Translations under genes and position numbers: made by a program
Part shown: piece by piece, positions 1-5,970 of the stretch
Position numbering within the stretch: the stretch's first letter is position 1
Layout: the number at the start of each line of letters is the position of its first letter
The notes under the pieces: model-generated
The model's database searches: none
Seen by the model: the letters and a program-made list of their open reading frames with translations, nothing else
Told to the model about the DNA's origin: nothing
Source: Verrucomicrobia bacterium TMED40
GTDB taxonomy: Bacteria > Verrucomicrobiota > Verrucomicrobiia > Opitutales > Seribacteraceae
Direction: 5' to 3'
Length of the DNA: 6,624 nt
Assembly: GCA_002167605.1 (NCBI GenBank)
Contig: NHCT01000054.1
Coordinates: forward strand, 32,268 to 38,891

Positions 1-3
1 TAT

Positions 4-88
4 GCTCAGGTGGCGGAATTGGTAGACGCGCTAGACTAAGGATCTAGTGCCGTAAGGCGTGGGGGTTCGAGTCCCCCCTTGAGCACCA
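4..88 (+). tRNA. tRNA-Leu, anticodon AAG
   Basis: This is a complete class II tRNA gene of 85 nt with the 3' CCA encoded. The acceptor stem pairs GCTCAGG (4-10) with CTTGAGC (78-84) through one G-T wobble. The D-loop carries GGTAGACG as in leucine tRNAs. The anticodon stem is CTAGA/TCTAG around the loop CTAAGGA, which puts AAG at 38-40. The long variable arm has a GCC-GTAA-GGC hairpin. The T-arm is GGGGG-TTCGAGT-CCCCC. The long variable arm and the AAG anticodon both indicate leucine, reading CUU, and CUC/CUA as well if A34 is deaminated to inosine. A34 is unusual in bacteria, where GAG is the common alternative. No promoter is visible because only three bases precede the gene. The next gene ends one base after the CCA on the opposite strand. 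Confidence 0.97.
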
Positions 89-89
89 T

Positions 90-1058
90 TTATTTTGTCT
101 TATCAAATATTTTGTGTTTAATTCTCAATCCTTTGTCGTAATCATCTTTAAAGGTTTTGTTACCAAATTCATCAAAACCTTCGAATAAACCATGTTTTCT
201 GTTTTCCAACCAATGTTCTAGAAGTTTGACCTGAAAACTTCCTCCTGACAATTTGTACTTATCAACCGCCCATTTGTTTGATTCATGGTTTCCAAATTTC
301 TTACCAAATTTCTCCTTAGCGTCATTTTGAATTTTTAACCATAGGGTTGGAATTAGATCCCCATCCTGCATCACTTTTGGTACATAATCGGTTGGATCAA
401 TTGGGTTAGGAAACCAGTAGATATGAGTGCCCTCTTTTTTACCATGATCGTATTCTTTTGAAAATATTGGTATTCCCCTTTCTTCATATCTTAAAATATT
501 ACCGTGAATTTTTCCTGAAAGAAATGGTGTTTCTTCAATGATTTGTCCGGATGGAAATTTGTGTTCAATAGTTCCACTAAACGGTTCGCGCTCATTTCCA
601 AAATAAGCAATGGGTGTATGACTCCAAATCGACGCCTTGAGCACCGCTACATCTATAACTCTCCCTTCGCTAACCTTAACTTCTCCAAGTTTAAATTCAT
701 GATTATTGGCACCGACTACATAAGCCATTACTTGGTTGGAGTATCCTTCTCCCCCCTCATTGACTATAAGATTTACAAGTTTTCCGCTTACAGTTAGTTC
801 AGCAAGCGCTTTTGCACCCGTCCCTTTCCAAAATAGGTGATTATCTTGGAAAACAACTCGATTAGCCTCTTCCAAATGCAAGAATGCTGAATCCTCACGC
901 CTAATTTTATAAGGACTGAATGGAAGACCCTCACTATTTCTCGTCCAGTTGGACCATTTGGATGCAAGTACACCAAATTTTCCCTCAAACAGAATCGCAT
1001 AACCAAAAATTAAGATTAAAAACAAAATAGAGAATATCAGTATAAATGCCTTTTTCAT
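90..1058 (-). CDS. Membrane-anchored protein of unknown function with MORN_2-like repeats
   Basis: I do not recognise a named gene for this 322-residue protein. It starts MKK and then has one strongly hydrophobic segment (about residues 4-24) with no lipobox, so it is probably an N-terminal signal anchor or signal peptide with the rest outside the cytoplasm. Residues 98-107 hold an IVNEGGEGYS stretch of the GGxGY type seen in secreted repeat proteins. Three later stretches resemble MORN_2 (YwqK-type) repeats, with an FxxG-turn then a G-K-x-x-G ending: about 164-186, 191-214 and 283-312. Length and order match no enzyme I know. The open frame continues upstream to 1217, but that would overlap pyrD by 110 bp, and the MKK start followed at once by the hydrophobic segment is far more likely. 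No Shine-Dalgarno motif precedes it. It lies 49 bp after pyrD on the same strand, so cotranscription is likely. No role in pyrimidine synthesis is implied. Confidence 0.8.
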   Translation of the reverse strand: MKKAFILIFSILFLILIFGYAILFEGKFGVLASKWSNWTRNSEGLPFSPYKIRREDSAFLHLEEANRVVFQDNHLFWKGTGAKALAELTVSGKLVNLIVNEGGEGYSNQVMAYVVGANNHEFKLGEVKVSEGRVIDVAVLKASIWSHTPIAYFGNEREPFSGTIEHKFPSGQIIEETPFLSGKIHGNILRYEERGIPIFSKEYDHGKKEGTHIYWFPNPIDPTDYVPKVMQDGDLIPTLWLKIQNDAKEKFGKKFGNHESNKWAVDKYKLSGGSFQVKLLEHWLENRKHGLFEGFDEFGNKTFKDDYDKGLRIKHKIFDKTK

Positions 1059-1107
1059 GGTTTTTTCATTCTGCTTTCTAAAAGACGATAGAATCTCAAT
1101 CAACGCT

Positions 1108-2169
1108 TTAAAAAAATGATTTTCTATGAGATAAGGATTTTGCAAGCGTAGAGGGAAAAAGGGGACCTTCGTAAATGAAGGATGTATAAATTTGGAGTAA
1201 GCTCGCCCCAGCATCAAGTTTTCTTATTGCAGAATCTGTATCATGTATACCACCTGCCCCAATGATGGGAAAGCGTGAGTTGGTCAAGTTTGATATAAAA
1301 CGAATCACCTCGATGGATCTCTTTTCAATGGGTTTACCGCTAAGACCTCCTGCCTCATGAGTTCCTGGATCACTCAAATTATCTCTACCGATTGAGGTGT
1401 TTGTAGCAATTACGCCATCGAAACCTAGATCTCTCGCAGCTCCAATTATTCTTTCAATAGAGCTGAAGCTTTCGTCAGGAGAAAGTTTGAGCAGCAAAGG
1501 AAGTGCCTTTGATTGGTTAATCTTACACCAATAGTTTCGACGCGTGCAGATTGCTTTTAGAAGCGATTCAAGGTGGTCTTTGTCTTGAAGCTTTCTCAAT
1601 TCAGGAGTGTTGGGTGAGCTTACATTAACGGTTATGTAATCCGCTTGTTCGGCAACGCTATCAAATGCGGAATTATAATCGCTGCTCGCTTCATCAATAG
1701 GCGTTTCCTTGCCTTTGCCAATATTTACTCCAAGGGGTGATGACCTTTTACCTTTGGGGTATGTTGCCTTTAATCTCTCGCAAAGCTTTTTTGCACCATC
1801 GTTATTAAAACCCATTCGATTAATAAGTGCCTCATCCTTTGGATAACGAAAAAGTCGAGGTTTGTCATTTCCCGGCTGAGGCTTTGGAGTTACGGTGCCA
1901 ACTTCAATGTGCCCAAAACCCAATGCAGATGAGATACCCGGAAACCTGCCATCCTTGTCGAGCCCGGCAGCGAGACCAAGATGGTTGGGAAAGGAGAGCC
2001 CAAAAAGGTCAACTGGTGAATTGCCTGAGCTAAGTGTATTACAGATGAGCCTTTTGGCTAAACAGGATTTTTCCAAACGAGCCAAATTACGGCAAACCAA
2101 TTCATGGGCAGACTCCGCATCAAGGTTGAAAAAAAGAGGCCTGATGAACTTTTTATAAAATAAACTCAT
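1108..2169 (-). CDS. pyrD: Dihydroorotate dehydrogenase (quinone), class 2
   Basis: It oxidises dihydroorotate to orotate in the fourth step of pyrimidine synthesis and passes electrons through FMN to membrane quinone. The 353-residue length fits class 2 enzymes. The N-terminal stretch (about 1-40), with LFYKKFIRPLFF and an ExxHEL helix, matches the membrane-associating, quinone-binding extension that defines this class. Visible motifs are GLAAGLDKDG (65-74), the PKPQPGNDKPRLFR signature (95-108), NRMGFNN (117-123), NVSSPNTP (182-189, with S185 at the catalytic base position of class 2 enzymes), the FMN-contacting K228 in LLLKLSP, ATNTS (255-259), GGLSGKP (274-280) and the phosphate-binding GAGGI (304-308). 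The usual SPNTPGLR reads SPNTPELR here. The ATG at 2169 is the natural family start. There is no Shine-Dalgarno motif upstream (TTTAATTCTTTTC precedes the ATG). It probably heads a two-gene transcript with the downstream membrane protein. Confidence 0.97.
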   Translation of the reverse strand: MSLFYKKFIRPLFFNLDAESAHELVCRNLARLEKSCLAKRLICNTLSSGNSPVDLFGLSFPNHLGLAAGLDKDGRFPGISSALGFGHIEVGTVTPKPQPGNDKPRLFRYPKDEALINRMGFNNDGAKKLCERLKATYPKGKRSSPLGVNIGKGKETPIDEASSDYNSAFDSVAEQADYITVNVSSPNTPELRKLQDKDHLESLLKAICTRRNYWCKINQSKALPLLLKLSPDESFSSIERIIGAARDLGFDGVIATNTSIGRDNLSDPGTHEAGGLSGKPIEKRSIEVIRFISNLTNSRFPIIGAGGIHDTDSAIRKLDAGASLLQIYTSFIYEGPLFPSTLAKSLSHRKSFF

Positions 2170-2285
2170 GAAAAGAATTAAATAGGTTTTGCGTCTGGCA
2201 TTTGAAGACTATAATAGAAAAAAACTTTAGTGGCAAAAAAACTAGGTTGTTGACAAATAAAAGAATTGAATCTTAACGCAAACCA
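2170..2285. promoter_or_regulatory. Divergent promoter region between pyrD and the acidic-protein gene
   Basis: This 116-bp spacer must drive both flanking genes. A perfect TATAAT lies on the plus strand at 2210-2215, and the overlapping ATAATA (2211-2216) reads TATTAT on the minus strand, so the same bases could serve as -10 elements in both directions. Good -35 partners are missing: TTGCGT at 2189-2194 with 15-bp spacing on the plus strand, and TTGCCA with 14-bp spacing on the minus strand. A perfect TTGACA (2250-2255) lies 31 bp before the plus-strand ATG, with TCTTAA (2271-2276) as a possible weak -10. That would give an almost leaderless transcript. The assignment is by eye. Confidence 0.3.
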
Positions 2286-3020
2286 ATGAAAAAAACAGGA
2301 CCAAGTTTAGATTGGTGTGTAGTGCGCCTTGGAGACAAAGAAAACTGGTGGGTAGATTCCATCAGCGACAAAGAGAATTGGGATGTTGATGATCTAAGCA
2401 TAATTGACCCCAAGCAATTTTTGCATATCAGCGAATTGCTGGATTCAATGACTGAGTTTGGTCTTGATTCCCAGTTTGTCGATGAGGCGTTTTTCACATT
2501 TGAAATATCCGAAGAATTAAATGGGGGCTTGATCAAACTCGTTCGGGTTCGAGATTCTTTATTAAAAGCCGAAGACATGTTGTTTGCACTTCCAGATGTA
2601 TTGGATGAGGAAAAAGGCCCTTATGCGGATTTCCTTAGCCATGTATCAAAGATTAGAGTTTCTATGTTAAATGATCTGATTGATTTTGCCGAACCTTATA
2701 CTCTTGAGGAAATGGAGGAGGTTTTGTCGGAAAAGCAAAACAATGACTTTCTCGAAAGCCAAAGAAGTCACTTTAGTGATGAATTGATAGCCATATTAGA
2801 ATTTGTTCCGGATGGTTTTGTGATAGATTCAGACTTAGATGAAGAGGGTACGGGTAGCAAAAAAGATGGCGAAGATTATTCAGACCTTGAGGCGGACTTG
2901 GTTGAGGTCTCTGACAAGGAAGAAAAACTTTTGCCTGACGAAGACTTGAAGTGGGAAGAAGAGGAGGAAAAAGAAGAAACGACACCCTATGAGGGTGGAG
3001 CTCCAGATGAACAAGATTAA
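2286..3020 (+). CDS. Acidic protein of unknown function with tandem DKENW repeat
   Basis: I do not recognise the family of this 244-residue protein. It has no signal peptide or membrane segment, so it is probably cytoplasmic. Residues 17-27 and 28-38 are a tandem 11-residue repeat (DKENWWVDSIS, DKENWDVDDLS). A central part (about 41-175) looks helical with ordinary hydrophobic spacing. The C-terminal 64 residues (181-244) hold 29 Asp or Glu, including a run of five Glu at 224-228, and look disordered. The start is well fixed: an in-frame stop lies at 2274-2276, there is no other start codon before the ATG, and the next Met is residue 55. There is no Shine-Dalgarno motif. Its stop codon overlaps the stop of convergent hemB. 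The length, the strict reading frame and the protein-like composition support a real gene. Function is unknown; acidic tails occur in chaperone-like, nucleic-acid-mimic and ribosome-associated proteins, but nothing here selects one of these. Confidence 0.82.
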   Translation: MKKTGPSLDWCVVRLGDKENWWVDSISDKENWDVDDLSIIDPKQFLHISELLDSMTEFGLDSQFVDEAFFTFEISEELNGGLIKLVRVRDSLLKAEDMLFALPDVLDEEKGPYADFLSHVSKIRVSMLNDLIDFAEPYTLEEMEEVLSEKQNNDFLESQRSHFSDELIAILEFVPDGFVIDSDLDEEGTGSKKDGEDYSDLEADLVEVSDKEEKLLPDEDLKWEEEEEKEETTPYEGGAPDEQD

Positions 3021-4000
3021 ATGATAGCAGAAACTTTTTCCGCAAAATAAGTCAAAATCATATCTGCCCCTGCCCGCTTGATAGAGGTAAGCGATTCAAT
3101 CGCACATCGCTCTGTATCTAACCATCCATTTAGTCCTGCTGCTGTGATGCGTGAGTATTCACCTGATACTTGGTAGGCGGCGATTGGAACTGGAAAGTGA
3201 TTTCTAGCATAATGAATCACATCAAGAAACGGTTCGGCGGGCTTAACCATGAGAATATCTGCCCCTTCCTCAAAATCAAGTTCAAGCTCACGGACGGCTT
3301 CCCGAAAATTATTTGGACTTAATTGATACCCAGATTTGTCAATGGGCTTGTGGCTTGATGCTCCAATTGCGTCTCGAAAGGGGCCGTAATAACAAGAGCA
3401 GAACTTAGCAGCGTAGGACATAATGCAGGTTTCAGTAAAACCGTTTTTTTCCAAATGACTTCTAATAATCCCAACCCTACCATCCATCATGTCTGATGGA
3501 GCGAGGACATCATATCCAGCACTAGCCGCCAAAATGGAAGCTTTTGCCAGTATTTCAACTGTACTGTCGTTCTCCACATATCCATTATCATTCAAGATAC
3601 CATCATGTCCATGTGAAGTGTAAGGGTCGAGGGCAAGGTCTCCGATCAAAGAAACTTGAGAAAAATTAGATTTTATTAATCTTCCCACTTCGTAGGCTAA
3701 AGATTTCGGATTCAAGCATTCTTCGCCTGTTATGGTTTTCTTCGTCGGGTTTATTTTAGGAAAAATGGCAAACGCTCGAATGCCCAAGGCAACCCATTTA
3801 CCAACTTGGTCTACAATTTGAACTGCGGGCCAGCAAAAAACTCCAGGCATAGAATCAATTTCTTCCGGCGAACAAATTTCTTCGGAGATAAAAACTGGCA
3901 ATACAAGGTCCTTAGTAGACAATCTGTTCTCCAGGGTCATGGACCTGAGAACTTCATTGCCCCGAAGCCTTCTTGGGCGATTAGTTAACTCAAAAGACAT
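3017..4000 (-). CDS. hemB: Porphobilinogen synthase (5-aminolevulinate dehydratase)
   Basis: It condenses two 5-aminolevulinate molecules to porphobilinogen in the haem and tetrapyrrole pathway, in the cytoplasm as a homo-oligomer. The 327-residue length is standard. The N-terminus (RPRRLRGNEVLRSM, 8-21) is typical of the family. The two Schiff-base lysines are K199 in MSYAAKF and K253 in MVKPAEP. The metal segment DLALDPYTSHGHDG (121-134) has Ala123, Asp125 and Asp133 where zinc enzymes carry three cysteines, so this is the Asp-rich, magnesium/potassium-type enzyme rather than a zinc enzyme. The C-terminal AAYQVSGEYS (274-283) and the closing helix are complete. The ATG at 4000 gives the expected N-terminus; no Shine-Dalgarno motif precedes it (TTACTCTTATAAAA). 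The gene is transcribed alone toward the acidic-protein gene and diverges from the permease gene. The common PxLPYLD reads PAEPFLD here. Confidence 0.97.
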   Translation of the reverse strand: MSFELTNRPRRLRGNEVLRSMTLENRLSTKDLVLPVFISEEICSPEEIDSMPGVFCWPAVQIVDQVGKWVALGIRAFAIFPKINPTKKTITGEECLNPKSLAYEVGRLIKSNFSQVSLIGDLALDPYTSHGHDGILNDNGYVENDSTVEILAKASILAASAGYDVLAPSDMMDGRVGIIRSHLEKNGFTETCIMSYAAKFCSCYYGPFRDAIGASSHKPIDKSGYQLSPNNFREAVRELELDFEEGADILMVKPAEPFLDVIHYARNHFPVPIAAYQVSGEYSRITAAGLNGWLDTERCAIESLTSIKRAGADMILTYFAEKVSAII

Positions 4001-4035
4001 TTTTATAAGAGTAATTAACTTACTGTGGACAAATT
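4001..4035 (-). promoter_or_regulatory. Possible hemB promoter (weak)
   Basis: On the minus strand TTGTGA (bases 4042-4037) lies 17 bp from GTTAAT (4019-4014), matching the sigma-70 consensus at four of six positions in each box. The implied transcription start would leave a leader of only about six bases before the hemB ATG. The -35 would overlap the opposing promoter of the permease. The evidence is box similarity only. Confidence 0.22.
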
Positions 4036-4065
4036 TTCACAATAAGAGAAAGATAAGAATATAAT
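4036..4065 (+). promoter_or_regulatory. Sigma-70-type promoter for the SLC13-family permease
   Basis: TTCACA (4036-4041, five of six matches to TTGACA) is separated by 18 bp from a perfect TATAAT (4060-4065). Transcription would start near 4072 and give a leader of about 54 nt before the ATG at 4126. This is the best-looking promoter in the window and is correctly oriented for the permease. The -35 box lies inside an imperfect dyad (4024-4041), a possible operator. Confidence 0.5.
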
Positions 4066-4125
4066 AAACCCACTCCAATTAAATAAAACTTATTGTTAAC
4101 CCATGCCATAAAAATATTTCCCACC

Positions 4126-5970
4126 ATGGACTTGGAAATTATAGCTGTTTTTATTCTTTTAACCATTACCATCGCAGCGTTCATTCTTGAAAAAGTTAGC
4201 GTAGATGTAACGGCACTCGCTCTGATGGGGGTACTCTTTTCAATATCGAGCTTAAACCTGAGCCCGAAATGGCCAGAACTTTCCGAACTACTGATCGTCT
4301 TTTCCAATGAGGCACCACTAACCATCGCCTGCATGTTCGTTATTAGTGCCGCGTTGAGTAAGTGCAGAATCATTGAACAAGCGTCAAAGTATCTTAGTAA
4401 ATTTTGCCGCTATGGATATACAAGGTTTATGCTTGTTTTACTTTTGTTGGTGGCAGTTGTTTCTGCCTTTGTAAACAATACGCCTGTGGTTGTCGTATTG
4501 CTACCAGTTGTGATGAGCTTGTCCAGAGATTTGGGGGTTTCTTCTTCGAAAATGCTCATCCCTTTATCTTACGCTTCTATTTTCGGAGGTTGCTGTACCT
4601 TGGTTGGAACAAGCACAAACATTTTGGCAAGTGGCATAATGTCCACTTCTGAAATTTATCCACAAATGTCTCCTATGTCGATGTTCGAGCTGACAAAAAT
4701 AGGACTACCCCTAATGTTTGTTTCGCTTGGCTTTCTTATAATTTTTGGACGGAAACTGCTACCGGAAAGGGAAGCTTTGACTAACATAATCTCTGGAATC
4801 GAAAGAAAGGAGTTCCTTACAGAAGCCATAATCCTGCAAAGTTCCCCCTTAATTGGCAAAAAGATTTTTGAAACGAGAATCCCCTCTCTTACTGGAACTC
4901 GTTTGCTAGATGTGGTTAGGGATGGGAAATCAACAGCAAATGCACTAGATAAGCTAGTTCTGCAACCCAGGGATAAGCTGATACTCTCTTGCAAACCGCA
5001 TGGGATTATTGAGGCCAGAGAAATTGAGGGTATGGATTTGTTCAATGATTCAAAATTGGGAATAGAACAGGTATCGTCAGAGACGGGCATCATGGTTGAA
5101 GCAGTGGTTGGCCCCTCTTCCACCCTAATTTCTAAAAGCCTTTCCGACGCTCATTTTCGGTCAAGATATAATTTAACAATACTTGCCATTCATCGGAAAG
5201 GTAAGAACATAAAAACACAGTTAAATGAGATTAGGCTTAAGCCAAGTGATACCCTTTTGATCCTTGGCACCGAAAGCTCCATAGAGCGATTAAGGTCATC
5301 CGAGGAAGTCATTCTTTTGGATAACCCTCCCGTCCCTGCAAAAAACATGAAAAGCAAAGCCCCCATCGTACTAGGAGTGATCGCCTGTATTGTTGGTAGT
5401 GCGTTTTTTAATTTATTACCAATATCGATTGCCTCTCTTTTGGGGGTTTCTGTACTTTTACTCTCTAATTGCATTCGACCAACTGAGGCGTACAGGTCGA
5501 TAGAATGGAATATCCTTATCCTTATTTTTGGAATGCTTGCTCTTGGTATTACGATGCAAAAAACTGGAGCCTCGGGACTAATTGCATCCTTGGTTGGTAA
5601 TTTGAGCACGGAAGTCATTCCGGAAAGTTGGCAAATAATCGTAGTTCTAATAGTCCTGTACCTAATAACCTCTTGGATGACAGAGATTCTTTCCAATGCT
5701 GCAACGATTGTAATCATGGCCCCCATATCGTTGGAGATTGCTTATGAAATGAGCATGAATGTCGAGAATGCCAGAGCTTATATTCTAACAACCTGTATTG
5801 CGGCTTCGGCTAGCTTTGTGACACCCATTGGATATCAAACAAACACATTTGTTTATACAGTCGGAGGATACCGCTTTGGAGATTTCATAAAAATTGGAAT
5901 TTATCTTAATCTGATTTATTGCCTTGGAACCATTGGCTTGGTTGGTTGGTATTGGAATTTATTTCCCTAA
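4126..5970 (+). CDS. SLC13/DASS-family permease with two TrkA_C domains
   Basis: This is an inner-membrane anion or carboxylate transporter of 614 residues, built as two membrane halves around a cytoplasmic insert. The first half (about 1-210) has the conserved FVNNTPVVVVLLP (115-127) and LVGTSTNI (159-166). The insert holds two TrkA_C (RCK_C) domains, about 225-300 (ILQSSPLIGKK...) and 318-398 (EAVVGPSSTLISKSL...LAIHRKG). The second half (about 411-612) has SNAATIVIMAP (523-533) and VTPIGYQTN (565-573), inverted-repeat counterparts of the first two motifs. The layout resembles E. coli YfbS and the cyanobacterial and algal sulfate-permease-like proteins. The substrate cannot be read from sequence: sulfate, a dicarboxylate or another anion is possible, probably with sodium. 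TrkA_C domains usually bind small ligands, which suggests allosteric gating. A TTG at 4093 would add 11 residues, but the ATG at 4126 gives the usual short start before the first membrane helix. No Shine-Dalgarno motif is visible. Confidence 0.93.
   Translation: MDLEIIAVFILLTITIAAFILEKVSVDVTALALMGVLFSISSLNLSPKWPELSELLIVFSNEAPLTIACMFVISAALSKCRIIEQASKYLSKFCRYGYTRFMLVLLLLVAVVSAFVNNTPVVVVLLPVVMSLSRDLGVSSSKMLIPLSYASIFGGCCTLVGTSTNILASGIMSTSEIYPQMSPMSMFELTKIGLPLMFVSLGFLIIFGRKLLPEREALTNIISGIERKEFLTEAIILQSSPLIGKKIFETRIPSLTGTRLLDVVRDGKSTANALDKLVLQPRDKLILSCKPHGIIEAREIEGMDLFNDSKLGIEQVSSETGIMVEAVVGPSSTLISKSLSDAHFRSRYNLTILAIHRKGKNIKTQLNEIRLKPSDTLLILGTESSIERLRSSEEVILLDNPPVPAKNMKSKAPIVLGVIACIVGSAFFNLLPISIASLLGVSVLLLSNCIRPTEAYRSIEWNILILIFGMLALGITMQKTGASGLIASLVGNLSTEVIPESWQIIVVLIVLYLITSWMTEILSNAATIVIMAPISLEIAYEMSMNVENARAYILTTCIAASASFVTPIGYQTNTFVYTVGGYRFGDFIKIGIYLNLIYCLGTIGLVGWYWNLFP

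Noticed and set aside
1059..1217. Upstream extension of the MORN_2-like protein to a start at 1217
   Set aside because: It overlaps the pyrD coding end by 110 bp and would bury the MKK signal-anchor start inside the protein.
2282..2316. ACCAAT/ATTGGT hairpin masking the start codon of the acidic-protein gene
   Set aside because: A 6-bp A/T-rich stem with a 23-nt loop is too weak to claim control of translation.
2773..3045. 90-codon minus-strand frame opposite the acidic tail
   Set aside because: It is the antisense of the Glu/Asp-rich tail, which naturally yields Leu/Ser/Pro-rich frames without stops.
4024..4032. TGTGGACAA as a DnaA box (TTGTCCACA on the minus strand)
   Set aside because: It is a single site with one mismatch to TTATCCACA and no cluster, so an origin cannot be supported.
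4024..4041. CRP-type binding site
   Set aside because: The TGTG and CACA arms are 10 bp apart instead of 8, so it does not fit the CRP half-site spacing.
4093..4125. TTG start adding 11 residues to the permease
   Set aside because: TTG is a weaker start, and the ATG at 4126 gives the usual N-terminus just before the first membrane helix.
4656..5726. Two long minus-strand frames (155 and 178 codons) opposite the permease
   Set aside because: They lie fully inside a confidently identified gene and look like antisense shadows.
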